A stretch of 64,000 nt of DNA. Source: Lentzea californiensis (GTDB lineage: Bacteria; Actinomycetota; Actinomycetes; Mycobacteriales; Pseudonocardiaceae). Shown here in pieces: positions 9,541 to 19,026 of this stretch. The stretch lies in the NCBI RefSeq assembly GCF_024648825.1, contig NZ_JANBBE010000005.1, positions 434,001 through 498,000 on the forward strand, written 5' to 3'. The notes beneath the pieces are model-generated. The model saw only the letters and a program-made list of their open reading frames with translations, was not told the DNA's origin and did not search any database. The number at the start of each line of letters is the position of its first letter. The stretch's first letter is position 1. Both the position numbers and the translations under genes were made by a program.

Positions 9541-9890
9541 GAGATCAACGGCTGGCCGGCCGGGGACAGCGCGGGACCGATCGCCCGCGCGGCTCCCGGC
9601 GTGCGGCCGCTGCCCCAGCCGATCTCCCTGCGGTAGCTGCCGAGCAGACCGCTGTGCCGCAGGTGTTCCTCGTCGTGCGCGAACGACTCCGCGGGCAGCG
9701 GGTGCGTCTGCGGGGCGACGAACAGCGCGTCGGCCGGGCAGTTCGCCTCGCACTGGAAGCACGTCTGGCAGTCGGACTGCCTGCTGATGACCGGAAGCCC
9801 GTCCTCACCGCGGTCGAACACGTTGGTGGGACACACCTCGATGCACTTGTCGCAGGTGATGCACCGCTCCGCCGACACGAGTTCGATCAC
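9537..9890 (-). CDS. Two-[4Fe-4S] ferredoxin, AprB-like partner of flavoprotein
   Basis: 117 aa with two complete cluster motifs: CITCDKCIEVCP near residue 10 and CQTCFQCEANCP near residue 41. The remaining C-terminal tail (about 60 aa) has no recognised domain. GTG start with GGAGGG upstream and a GTGA overlap with the flavoprotein stop, implying tight coupling. In adenylylsulfate reductases a similar two-cluster AprB subunit hands electrons to the AprA flavoprotein; the adjacency here suggests the same subunit arrangement. Confidence 0.85.
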   Translation of the reverse strand: MIELVSAERCITCDKCIEVCPTNVFDRGEDGLPVISRQSDCQTCFQCEANCPADALFVAPQTHPLPAESFAHDEEHLRHSGLLGSYRREIGWGSGRTPGAARAIGPALSPAGQPLIS

Positions 9891-11443
9891 GTCAGTGCTC
9901 CCTCCGGTCGTGCCCACACCTCGTCCAGCCCGCCGGAGGTGATCCGATGGTGCTGGGCGGGGTCGAGATCGGGGCGGTCGAGTCGCTTGGCCATGCCACG
10001 GCTTTCGTTGCGCGCCAGTGCGGACGTGTACATCCACCGTGCGTGCGCGACCATCGCCGCCGCCTGGCGGGCGGGCACGGCCGCGGCACCCTCGGCGCGC
10101 AGCCCGGACCGCACCGACGACCAGGCACCGTCGAGTTCCTTCAGTGCGGTCCGCAGCACGTCGCCGTGGCGCAGGTAGTTCTTGTCGTAAGGGAGCACCT
10201 CGGCCTGTACGGTCCGGATGATCTCGGCCACGTCGACGTCCGAGGAACCACCGGTGGGACGCAGTCCGGCGCCACCCGCGGCGCTCACCTGCCGGGTCCC
10301 GCGTCCCAGCGCACGGGCGAACTGCGCGGCGGCCCGGCCGGCCCACGAGCCGGACGAGATGGCCCACGCGGCGTTGTGGCTGCCACCGCCGGTGAACCCG
10401 CCGCAGATCAGCTCCCGGGTCGCCGCGTCACCCGCCACGTACAGGCCGGGAACCGTGGTGCCGCAGCCGTCGTCCACGATCCGGATCCCGCCGGTGCCGC
10501 GCACGGTGCCCTCGGCCAGCAGCGTGACCGCGAACGTGTCGGTGAACGGGTTGACGCCCAGCCGGTCGAAGGTGAGGAAGAAGTTGGGCTGGGCCAGCCG
10601 CATCGCCTTCCGCGCCGCGTCGTCGGCCAGGTCGAGCTTGCAGAACACCTTCTCGGACAACAGGGTCCGCGCGATCACCGAACGACCCCGCTGGCTGCCC
10701 GCGCCTTCGAGCACCTCGCCGTCGGCGCGGTAGAAGGTGGCGTAGTTGTAGAACGCGGTCTTCGTGACCGACGTGTGCTCGGGCGCGATGCCGTAGGCGT
10801 TCGAGAACTCCATGCCGGACAGCTCGGCGCCGAGCTCCGCGGCGAGCAGCGCGCCGTCGCCGGTGTTGACGTTGCAGCCGAACGCCTTGCTCAGGAACGC
10901 GCAACCGCCCGTTGCGAGCACCACCGCGCCCGCGCGCACCTCGAACGGGCGGCCGGCCTGCCGCTGGTACCCGGCCGCACCCGCGACCGCGCCGTCGGCA
11001 TCGACCAGGAGTTCGGTGACAGGGCTGTGGTCGAGGATCGTCACTCCGGCGCGTTTGACGCGGATCCGCTGGCGCCGCATGTACTCCGGACCTTGCAGCC
11101 CGTTGCGCAGCGAGGTGCCGTCGAGGCCGACGGGGAACGGGTAGCGGCCTGCATCGGCCAGTTCGTTTATCCGTTCGTAGGTCTCGTCGAGCACTCGCGC
11201 CATCCAGCGCCGGTCAGCGAGGTAACCGCCGAGAGCCTCCCGGCTCGCCATGGCGGCCTCCCGCGCCTTCTCCTCCGGTGGCACGTACCAGACGCCGGTG
11301 CCACCGGACGCGGTCGCGCCGCTGGTCCCGCAGTAGCCCTTGTCCGCCAGCACCACCGAGGCGCCCTGTCCGGCGGCCTTGAGCGCGGCCCAGGTGGCGG
11401 CCGGTCCGCCGCCCACCACCAGCACGTCAGCTGTGAGCGTCAT
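9887..11443 (-). CDS. FAD-dependent oxidoreductase, fumarate reductase/AprA-like
   Basis: 518 aa of the succinate dehydrogenase/fumarate reductase/AprA flavoprotein superfamily. The N-terminal Rossmann motif is DVLVVGGGPAATWAALKAA, with GTSGATASGGTG as the second FAD-contact region, an internal VVLATGGCAF segment, and a C-terminal VPGLYVAGDAA segment. The ATG at 11443 is chosen because AGGGAG lies just upstream; a second ATG at 11458 overlaps the permease stop. It forms a tight unit with the ferredoxin. The reaction is unknown: a two-electron reduction or oxidation of an organosulfur compound or of sulfite/APS would fit the context. Confidence 0.82.
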   Translation of the reverse strand: MTLTADVLVVGGGPAATWAALKAAGQGASVVLADKGYCGTSGATASGGTGVWYVPPEEKAREAAMASREALGGYLADRRWMARVLDETYERINELADAGRYPFPVGLDGTSLRNGLQGPEYMRRQRIRVKRAGVTILDHSPVTELLVDADGAVAGAAGYQRQAGRPFEVRAGAVVLATGGCAFLSKAFGCNVNTGDGALLAAELGAELSGMEFSNAYGIAPEHTSVTKTAFYNYATFYRADGEVLEGAGSQRGRSVIARTLLSEKVFCKLDLADDAARKAMRLAQPNFFLTFDRLGVNPFTDTFAVTLLAEGTVRGTGGIRIVDDGCGTTVPGLYVAGDAATRELICGGFTGGGSHNAAWAISSGSWAGRAAAQFARALGRGTRQVSAAGGAGLRPTGGSSDVDVAEIIRTVQAEVLPYDKNYLRHGDVLRTALKELDGAWSSVRSGLRAEGAAAVPARQAAAMVAHARWMYTSALARNESRGMAKRLDRPDLDPAQHHRITSGGLDEVWARPEGALT

Positions 11444-11454
11444 GGAAGTCTCCC

Positions 11455-12306
11455 TCATGCTCCGACCGGGACGCGCCAGGACGTGAAGCGGCGCTCCAGG
11501 CTGACCAGCACCTGGTTGAACAGCACACCGATGGCGGAGATCGTGATGATCCCCGCGTACATCTGCGGGATCGCGAAGTTGAACTGCGAGGCGTTGATCA
11601 GGTAGCCCAGGCCGGCCTTCGCACCGACCATCTCCGCGGCCACCAGCACCAGGATGGACACCGCGCCCGCGAGCCGGATGCCGGTGAACACCGTCGGTAC
11701 CGCCGCGGGCAGGATCACCTTCTGGAACAACCGGAACCCCGACAGGTCCATCGACCGCGCGAGCCGCAGCAGGGTCGGGTCGACCGCCCGCACCGCGCTG
11801 ATCGTGTTGAGCAGGATCGGCCAGGCGCAGGCGTAGAACACGATCGCGATCTTCGACGTCTCACCGATGCCCAGCAGCAGCACGAACACCGGCAGCAACG
11901 CGAGCGCGGCGGTGTTGCGGAAGACCTCCAGCAGCGGCCCGAGCAGGGTGGCCACCGGCTTGTACCAGCCGATCAGCAGACCGAGCGGCACGGCGGCGGC
12001 GACCGCGAGACCGAAGCCGGACAACGACCGCACCAGGCTCGCCTGGGTGTTGTCGAGCAGCTTCCCGCTCACCGCGAGGTCCCACCAGGCCTGCACGACG
12101 GTCGAGAACGGCGGCAGGAACGTGGCGTCCACCAGTCCGAGCCGCGGAGCGGCCTCCCAGACCGCCAGCAGCACCGCGATCGCCGCGATCTTGCTGATGC
12201 CGGTCAGCAGCGCGTCGGCCACCCGCGACAAGGTCCTTTGTGGACTTTTCGGTGCGGGCGCACGGCGGTCATCGATCTTCGGCGGGGTTTCCAGCACTGC
12301 GGTCAT
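11455..12306 (-). CDS. ABC transporter permease, SsuC/TauC type
   Basis: 283 aa with about six membrane helices and the BPD_transp_1 EAA loop near RSMDLSGFRLFQKVILPAAVPTVFTGIRLA. This is typical of nitrate/sulfonate/taurine importers. ATG start overlaps the ATPase stop (ATGA), with GGAGGTGG upstream. Works with the neighbouring ATPase and binding protein to import an organosulfur anion. Confidence 0.88.
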   Translation of the reverse strand: MTAVLETPPKIDDRRAPAPKSPQRTLSRVADALLTGISKIAAIAVLLAVWEAAPRLGLVDATFLPPFSTVVQAWWDLAVSGKLLDNTQASLVRSLSGFGLAVAAAVPLGLLIGWYKPVATLLGPLLEVFRNTAALALLPVFVLLLGIGETSKIAIVFYACAWPILLNTISAVRAVDPTLLRLARSMDLSGFRLFQKVILPAAVPTVFTGIRLAGAVSILVLVAAEMVGAKAGLGYLINASQFNFAIPQMYAGIITISAIGVLFNQVLVSLERRFTSWRVPVGA

Positions 12307-13124
12307 GCGCCCACCACCTCCTTCTCCTGTTGCTGTGCCCGGGACACCTCGTCGTGCAGCAGGTCCCAGATGCGGTGCCGGTAGCGGGCGAACTCGGTGC
12401 TGGAGCGCAGGTCGTCCTGCTTCGTCCGGTCGCCGAGGTCGATGGTCACGGTCTCCTTGACCCGGCCGGGGCGGGACGTCAGCACGACCACGCGCTGGCC
12501 GAGGTAGACGGCCTCGTCGATGGAGTGCGTGATGAAGACGACGGTCTTGCCGGTGCGCTGCCAGATGCGCAGCAGCTCGTCCTGCAACGACTCCCTGGTC
12601 TGCGCGTCCAGTGCGGCGAACGGCTCGTCCATCAGCAGCACCTGCGGGTCGTAGGCGAGGCTGCGGGCGATCGCGACGCGCTGCCGCATGCCACCGGACA
12701 GCTGGTGCGGATGGCGGTCCTCGAACCCGGTCAGGCCGACCAGGTCGAGGAACTCGCGAGCCCGTGCCGCGCGCTGCCGGCGGGGGACGCCGGTCGCCTC
12801 CAGCCCGAACTCGACGTTGCCCTGAGCGGTCCGCCACGGCAGCAGCGCGTACTGCTGGAACACGATGCCGCGATCGAGCCCCGGCCCGGTGACCTGCTTG
12901 CCGTCGAGCACGATCTCGCCCCCGGTCGGCGCGGTAAGGCCGCCGAGCAGGTCGAGCAACGTCGACTTGCCGCACCCGCTGGGCCCGACCAGCACGACGA
13001 ACTCGCCCCGCTCCACGTCGAGGTCGATGGTGTCCACCGCGGTGAACTCGGTGTGCTGCCGGGAGCCGCGAACCTTGACCTCGAAACGCTTCGTGACGCC
13101 GCGGAACTCGATGTGGGCGCTCAT
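12303..13124 (-). CDS. ABC transporter ATP-binding protein, SsuB/TauB type
   Basis: 273 aa. Walker [11 protein letters not shown]-loop FQQYALLPWRT, signature [15 protein letters not shown], Walker B VLLMDEPFAALD and switch histidine in VVFITHSIDEA are all intact. The FQQ-LLPWRT and MDEPFAALDAQTR wording is characteristic of the nitrate/sulfonate/taurine subfamily. The start overlaps the binding-protein stop (ATGA). Energises the permease encoded downstream. Confidence 0.9.
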   Translation of the reverse strand: MSAHIEFRGVTKRFEVKVRGSRQHTEFTAVDTIDLDVERGEFVVLVGPSGCGKSTLLDLLGGLTAPTGGEIVLDGKQVTGPGLDRGIVFQQYALLPWRTAQGNVEFGLEATGVPRRQRAARAREFLDLVGLTGFEDRHPHQLSGGMRQRVAIARSLAYDPQVLLMDEPFAALDAQTRESLQDELLRIWQRTGKTVVFITHSIDEAVYLGQRVVVLTSRPGRVKETVTIDLGDRTKQDDLRSSTEFARYRHRIWDLLHDEVSRAQQQEKEVVGA

Positions 13125-14125
13125 CGGGCGAGCTCGTTGTACTCGTTGGTGTACAGGTCGGTGAGCTTCACCTGGTCTTTGGTGATCTCCCCGCGTTCGG
13201 CGAGCCAGTCGACCCAGATGGAGAGCTCCTCGTCGAGGATCTTGCCGCCCTTCTGCGCGACCCCGGTGGACTTCCAGTACCTCAGCGCCGCCGGGTCCTC
13301 GTTGCGGCCACGCCTGGTGAGGATCTCGACCTTGCGCGCCACCACCTGTTCGCGCGGCGTGGTGCGGCTCCACTCGATCGCCTTGGCGACGCCGCCGGTG
13401 AACGTGCGGACCGTGCCGGGGCTGTCCCGCAGGAACTTCTCGGTGAAGACGTAGGTGCCGGCGGTGAACGGGCCGAGCAGGTCGAAGTCGGAGAACAGCT
13501 TGCGGACGCCGCCCTTCTCCAAGGCCTTGTCCCGCAGGATGCCGCCGAGCACGCCGACCTCGATCTGCTTCTGCCGCACCGACTGCTCGACGTTCACCGG
13601 CGGCACGACGATCGGCTCGACCTTCTTGACCTCGTCCTGGCTCAGGCCCGCGCGCTTGAGGTAGATGCCGAGCATGGCCTCGTGGTGCGCGCCGAGCGTG
13701 TTCATCCCGACCTTCTTGCCGAGCAGGTCGCGCGCCGTTCTGACCGGACTGTCGTCGAGCACGTAGAAGCCGCTGTAGGCGTGCTCGTCCGAGCCGTAGT
13801 AGCCGATCACCGACCGGATCGGCGCGCCGGCGGCCTTGAGCTTGACGACGGCTCCGTTGAACGCGCCGCCGAAGTCCACCTGTCCGGTGGCGGCGGACTG
13901 GATGTCCTGCGGGCCGCTGATCGTGTTGCCGACCCACTCCAGCTTCACGTCACCGAGGTAGCCGAGGTCCGCGGCCAGTTCGGGCAGTGACACGTCACCC
14001 GCCCAGCCCTGGTAGCGCAGCGTCTTGGTCTCCACGCCCGCGCCGGACGCGGTCGAGCAGCCGACCGTCGCCGCGGTCAGGCCGAAGAGGGTGAGGCCGA
14101 GGAAGTTCCGTCGCGTCGTGGTCAC
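13121..14125 (-). CDS. ABC transporter substrate-binding protein (sulfonate-type), lipoprotein
   Basis: 334 aa from the GTG at 14125, preceded by AAAGGA. The N-terminus has twin arginines and a hydrophobic segment ending near C23 (TRRNFLGLTLFGLTAATVGC), consistent with a Tat-exported lipoprotein, although the lipobox is weak at -3. The body shows the SsuA/TauA fold: LRYQGWAGDVSLPELAADLGYLGDVKLEWV, then SGPQDIQSAATGQVDFGGAFNGA and VGMNTLGAHHEAML. It is the first gene of the seven-gene minus-strand operon of cluster A and sets the substrate specificity, which cannot be read from sequence. Confidence 0.88.
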   Translation of the reverse strand: MTTTRRNFLGLTLFGLTAATVGCSTASGAGVETKTLRYQGWAGDVSLPELAADLGYLGDVKLEWVGNTISGPQDIQSAATGQVDFGGAFNGAVVKLKAAGAPIRSVIGYYGSDEHAYSGFYVLDDSPVRTARDLLGKKVGMNTLGAHHEAMLGIYLKRAGLSQDEVKKVEPIVVPPVNVEQSVRQKQIEVGVLGGILRDKALEKGGVRKLFSDFDLLGPFTAGTYVFTEKFLRDSPGTVRTFTGGVAKAIEWSRTTPREQVVARKVEILTRRGRNEDPAALRYWKSTGVAQKGGKILDEELSIWVDWLAERGEITKDQVKLTDLYTNEYNELAR

Positions 14126-14524
14126 GGCAGGTCCTTTGCTGAAGGGAAAATGGGCACGCCGAAGTAGCGGGACGATCTGTCCCGAGTGGAATGCGTGAGG
14201 TGGTTTCAGCGACCGTCGCGACAGAAGGCGCTGGCATGGCGTCGAAGGTCGACGTGCCGGCGCGAGGTGAGATTGGCGGCTTGGCTCACGGGGAGGAGCG
14301 TCACATCCGCGCCGGGCACGGGTCAACGGCCGGAACGTCCTTCCCACATCATGGAGGCGGGCTGGACGGTCGCGTTTATCTTTCACGTTGGAAGAAACTG
14401 CGCCGGGCGAACTCTTCCAGCTGCTGGGACGACTTGTTCTTCTTCGTCGCAAGAGTTGCGCGGGCCGTGTGGAACTCAGCACCGTGGAGAGGAGGTTCAC
14501 CGCTCCAGGAAAGGAAGTTCCGCG
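14126..14524. promoter_or_regulatory. Divergent promoter region of organosulfur cluster A
   Basis: 399 bp without a gene, between the divergent binding-protein and dioxygenase genes. Two short inverted repeats are visible: GGGAC-gatct-GTCCC at 14169-14183 and CGCAA-gag-TTGCG at 14448-14460. Either could be an operator for the ROK protein of this cluster. A slightly AT-richer stretch lies at 14365-14400. I found no convincing riboswitch or RNA fold by eye. Confidence 0.4.
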
Positions 14525-15442
14525 ATGACCGCACAGCTTTCGGGCACTGTCACCGTGCACAAACTCGGCGCGGGCATCGGCGCGCGGATCGACGGCGTCC
14601 GGCTCGGCGGGGACATGCCCGCGGCCGCGGTCGCCGAGATCAGGGAGGCGTTGCTGGCCGGCAAGGTCGTGTTCCTCCGCGACCAGCAGCACCTCGACGA
14701 CGCGGGCCAGCTCGCGTTCGCGCGGCTGCTGGGCGAGCCGACGCTGGCCCACCCCACGGTGGCGGGCCAGGAGCACAGCAACGTGCTGGCGATCGACTCC
14801 GAGCACGGCAAGGCCAACAGCTGGCACACCGACGTGACCTTCGTCGACCGCGTGCCCGCGATCAGCATCCTGCGCGCGATCGAGCTCCCTCCCTACGGCG
14901 GCAGCACCGTGTGGGCCAACACCGCCCGCGCGTACGCGGAACTGCCGGAGGCGTTGAAGGCGCTGGTGGACCGGCTTTGGGCCGTGCACACCAACGTCTA
15001 CGACTACGCGGGCCACGCCGACTCGAACCGCATCGGGGGAGTGGACGTGAAGGAGCAGGCCTACCGCGCCGAGTTCGTGTCGCAACGCTACGAGACCGAG
15101 CACCCGGTGGTCCGCGTGCACCCGGAGACCGGGGAAAGGGCACTGCTGCTGGGCCACTTCGTGAAGCGGATCGTCGGCGTCAGCCCGCAGGAGTCGCGGG
15201 CCATCTTCGAGTTGCTGCAGAACCGCGTGACGCGGCTGGAGAACACCGTGCGCTGGCAGTGGGCGGACGGCGACATCGCGATCTGGGACAACCGCGCCAC
15301 CCAGCACTACGGCGTCGCCGACTACGACGACCAGCGGCGCCGCCTGCACCGCATCACGATCGCCGGTGACGTGCCGGTCAGCGTCGAGGGAGTGCCCAGC
15401 ACGACGATCGTCGGCGACGCGGCCCACTTCTCCTCGCTCTGA
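14525..15442 (+). CDS. TauD/TfdA-family Fe(II)/2-oxoglutarate dioxygenase
   Basis: 305 aa. The facial triad is visible: HTD in [14 protein letters not shown] (iron ligands His and Asp) and the distal His in [12 protein letters not shown], with the 2-oxoglutarate-binding Arg following it. The family oxidises the carbon next to a sulfonate or sulfate ester, releasing sulfite or sulfate. ATG start with AGGAAAGGAAG just upstream. Divergent from the cluster A importer, so it probably processes the imported compound. Whether the substrate is taurine, another alkanesulfonate or an alkyl sulfate is open. Confidence 0.87.
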   Translation: MTAQLSGTVTVHKLGAGIGARIDGVRLGGDMPAAAVAEIREALLAGKVVFLRDQQHLDDAGQLAFARLLGEPTLAHPTVAGQEHSNVLAIDSEHGKANSWHTDVTFVDRVPAISILRAIELPPYGGSTVWANTARAYAELPEALKALVDRLWAVHTNVYDYAGHADSNRIGGVDVKEQAYRAEFVSQRYETEHPVVRVHPETGERALLLGHFVKRIVGVSPQESRAIFELLQNRVTRLENTVRWQWADGDIAIWDNRATQHYGVADYDDQRRRLHRITIAGDVPVSVEGVPSTTIVGDAAHFSSL

Positions 15443-15451
15443 GGGCGCCTT

Positions 15452-16288
15452 TCACGGCGTGAGCAGGCTGAGTGCGTCGGCCAGCGATCGTGCGTGGGCG
15501 GTGGGCCAGCCGGGGCCGGTGAGCAGCAGCCGGGTATCGGGTGTGGCCAGTTCGGCGACGGCGTCGAGGCGGGTGGGCCGATGAGCCCAGAGCACGAGGG
15601 CTCTGGGCGCGGGGTCGATGCGGCGCAGTGCCTCCCGCAAGGCCTGCAGCGGTATCGACGCACCGAGCAGGCGGGCGGGGACGCCGTCGAGGGCCAGGGC
15701 GGCGCGCAGGGCTTCGAGTGCCAGGGTGTGGCGCTCGTCCTCGACGCAGGCGAGCAGCACGACCGGTCCGATGGGTGCGGGCACGGGTATGCGGTGCAGG
15801 GCCACGGTGATGGACCAGGACAGGACGTGGACCAGGTCGACGCATCGGCCGGCATCCGTGGCTCGCGGGCCGCCGAGCTGGTTGAGCGCGGGGCGGCACA
15901 GCGTCTGCCAGGTGTGCACGACGCCGTGCGTTCTGACGTGCGCTTCGAGCAACGCGACCGCGGCGTCGGTGTCCATTCGCGACACGGCGGCGAGCAGGTC
16001 ACCGGTGGTGGCCGGGGCGGGGTAGAAGGCCTGCTGTGCCGCGGACTGGGCGGACATGCCGTGGTCGATGAGTTCTTTCATGCGCCGCAACGCCTGGATG
16101 TCGCCGGCGGTGTAGCGGCGGTGCCGTCCGGACCCCGCGCCGGCGGCGGTGTGGCCGGCCGGTACGCGGTAGCGGCGGTGCCAGCCGCGCAGGGTCGAAG
16201 CAGGTAGGCCCAGCAGGCGCGCGACCGCTCCCGCGGTCCAGGTGGTGTCCTGGTCCGCGGGAGCGGCCGAGAGAGCCGTGCTGCTCAC
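15452..16288 (-). CDS. MerR-type regulator with B12-binding-like C-terminal domain
   Basis: 278 aa from a GTG. Residues 15-80 are a MerR helix-turn-helix (WTAGAVARLLGLPASTLRGWHRRY, then RHRRYTAGDIQALRRMKELI). Residues 95-160 resemble the helical cap and residues 173-275 the Rossmann-like cobalamin domain of CarH/LitR photoreceptors. The cobalt-ligand-type DxxH is present as DERH (H187), but the following Gly is replaced by Ala and the W-x9-EH cap motif is not recognisable, so B12 binding is doubtful. It neighbours an SPL homologue, which would suit light or UV control. Convergent with the dioxygenase gene. Confidence 0.75.
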   Translation of the reverse strand: MSSTALSAAPADQDTTWTAGAVARLLGLPASTLRGWHRRYRVPAGHTAAGAGSGRHRRYTAGDIQALRRMKELIDHGMSAQSAAQQAFYPAPATTGDLLAAVSRMDTDAAVALLEAHVRTHGVVHTWQTLCRPALNQLGGPRATDAGRCVDLVHVLSWSITVALHRIPVPAPIGPVVLLACVEDERHTLALEALRAALALDGVPARLLGASIPLQALREALRRIDPAPRALVLWAHRPTRLDAVAELATPDTRLLLTGPGWPTAHARSLADALSLLTP

Positions 16289-16309
16289 CAGGTCATCGTC
16301 GGCTCGGCG

Positions 16310-16774
16310 TCACGCGCCGGGGCGGTCGACGTCGCCGCGCCAGGCACCGGTCTCCTGGCCGCCGCGGTTCTCGATGAACTCCTTGAACCGCTTCATGTCG
16401 CCCTTGACCCGGAGGTTCAGGATGCCGAGCTTGTCGGCGACGTTCTCCACGAATCCCTCGGGGTCGATGTCCATCTGCGCGGTGACGCGCGTGCGGGTGT
16501 CGTCGAGGCGGTGGAAGGTGACCACTCCGGCGTGCTCGGGGCCGGTGTCGGACCGCCAGGCCACTCGTTCGTCCGGGTGCTGTTCGGTGATGGTCGCCTC
16601 GAACTCCCGAGTGGCTCCGGCGACGGTGATCTTCCAGTGGGTGTGGGTGTCGTCGAGCTGCCGGATCTGGTCGACGCCCTCCATGAACTGGGGGAAGGAC
16701 TCGAACTGGGTCCACTGGTTGTAGGCGGTCCTGACGTCGACCTCGACGTCGACGGATTCGGTGATGGTGCTCAT
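16310..16774 (-). CDS. SRPBCC-family (polyketide cyclase/dehydrase-like) protein
   Basis: 154 aa from the ATG at 16774. START/SRPBCC pattern: STITESVDVEVDVRTAYNQWTQFESFPQFMEGV, then WKITVAGATREFEATITEQ, and the long C-terminal helix NLRVKGDMKRFKEFIENRG. Members form a hydrophobic ligand pocket; no catalytic role is assignable. Sits 21 bp downstream of the MerR-like gene start on the same strand, upstream of it in transcription order, so the two may form an operon. Confidence 0.8.
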   Translation of the reverse strand: MSTITESVDVEVDVRTAYNQWTQFESFPQFMEGVDQIRQLDDTHTHWKITVAGATREFEATITEQHPDERVAWRSDTGPEHAGVVTFHRLDDTRTRVTAQMDIDPEGFVENVADKLGILNLRVKGDMKRFKEFIENRGGQETGAWRGDVDRPGA

Positions 16775-16969
16775 GAGCGGTGCAGTCCCCTTCTTCGAAA
16801 GCAAACCTGTCCGGCCGCCCCGATCAAGCGGGTCAGGGCCGGCATCGGCGACTCCCTGCGAGTGAGTTCAGTTGCCGTCCGGGTACCCATCGAATCGACG
16901 ACGAACCGATTCACCCGCCCCGGATCCGCCAGTGGCGGTTTTTGTCGGTGTCATGTGGACACTGGAGGG

Positions 16970-18037
16970 GTGAGCACCTCGACACCACTGCTGAGCCCGA
17001 CCCGGATCTACGTGGAGCCCGCCGCGGCGCTGCTGCCGCGGGGCCGTGAGGTGCTCGACAGATTTCCCGACGCGGACCGCGTCGAGGTCGACAGCCATTG
17101 GCGCATTCCCGAGTTGCACGGCGACGAGGCCAACGCACGGCGTTGGGTACGCATCAAGAGCGAAGCGCTGGTGCTGGGGGTGAAGAAGTCCCTCAGCGCA
17201 CGGCCCAACGGGCGCTCGGCGCACTTCATCGCCCCGTCCACGGCGAACGGGTGCGCGATGGCCTGCGCCTATTGCTACGTACCGCGGCGCAAGGGCTACT
17301 CGAACCCGATCACGGTGTTCGCGAACATCGAGCAGATCACCGGTTACCTGGCCCGCCATGTAGCCCGTCAGGGCCCCATGGCGGAGCCCGGCCAGATCGA
17401 CGACCACGCGTGGGTCTACGACATCGGAGAGAACTCCGACTGCTCGGTGGACGCGATGGTCAGCGACAACGTGAAGGACCTGGTGGGGCTGTTCCGCGGC
17501 CTGCCCACCGCGAAGGCGTCCTTCGCGACCAAGTACGTCAACCGCGACCTGCTGCAGTGGGATCCGCAGGGCCGTACTCGCATCCGGTTCTCACTGATGC
17601 CCGAACGCACCGCGAAACTGCTCGACATCCGCACCACCCCCGTCGCGGAACGCCTCGCCGCTCTCGACGACTTCCGCGACGCGGGCTACGAGGTGCACGT
17701 GAACCTCAGTCCGGTCGTCGTCTACGACGGCTGGCTCGAGGACTGGCGACAGCTGCTCGACTCATTGGGCGATGCGACCTCGTCCGCCACGCGCGACCAG
17801 CTGGCCGCCGAGGTCATCATGCTCACCCACAACCAGCCACTGCACGAGGTCAACCTGCGCTGGCACCCACGGGCCGAGGACCTCCTGTGGCGCCCGGACC
17901 TGCAGGAGGTCAAACGCAGCGAGGGTGGCGGGATCAACGTCCGCTACCGGCGAGGGCTCAAGCGGGACCTCCTCGACTCCTTCCTCGCGCTCGTCGAGGC
18001 ACACGCCCCGTACCTGCGCGTCCGGTACGCGTTCTGA
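16970..18037 (+). CDS. Spore photoproduct lyase family radical SAM protein
   Basis: 355 aa. The radical-SAM cluster motif is CAMACAYC (C95, C99, C102; CX3CX2C, the SPL spacing), followed by YVPRRKGYSNPI. The conserved SPL block YDIGENSDCSVDAMVSDNV and the late HNQPLHEVNLRWHP are present. Spore photoproduct lyases repair thymine dimers of spore DNA; homologues occur in actinomycetes that form no endospores, where their role is less clear. The GTG at 16970 has GGAGG only 1-2 nt away, so an in-frame GTG at 16955 is a real alternative. Confidence 0.85.
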   Translation: MSTSTPLLSPTRIYVEPAAALLPRGREVLDRFPDADRVEVDSHWRIPELHGDEANARRWVRIKSEALVLGVKKSLSARPNGRSAHFIAPSTANGCAMACAYCYVPRRKGYSNPITVFANIEQITGYLARHVARQGPMAEPGQIDDHAWVYDIGENSDCSVDAMVSDNVKDLVGLFRGLPTAKASFATKYVNRDLLQWDPQGRTRIRFSLMPERTAKLLDIRTTPVAERLAALDDFRDAGYEVHVNLSPVVVYDGWLEDWRQLLDSLGDATSSATRDQLAAEVIMLTHNQPLHEVNLRWHPRAEDLLWRPDLQEVKRSEGGGINVRYRRGLKRDLLDSFLALVEAHAPYLRVRYAF

Positions 18038-18080
18038 AGTGAGCGAGCCCATAACGCCCATGCGGCCTTGACGGCCCAAG

Positions 18081-18989
<909 letters not shown>

Positions 18990-18990
18990 G

Positions 18991-19005
18991 TAGACGACCG
19001 GTCTA
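18991..19005. promoter_or_regulatory. NemR-like operator 2 (TetR autoregulation)
   Basis: TAGACGACCGGTCTA with the core GACCGGTC. It starts right after the hydrolase stop and ends 8 bp before a -10-like TAGGAT (19014-19019), which itself lies 7 nt before the TetR ATG; binding here would block that promoter. Confidence 0.78.
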
Positions 19006-19026
19006 ATCGCTGATAGGATCACTCCC

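Noticed and set aside
14126-14524. Possible riboswitch upstream of the cluster A dioxygenase gene
   Set aside because: No recognisable SAM, cobalamin or other conserved core found by eye; only short inverted repeats.
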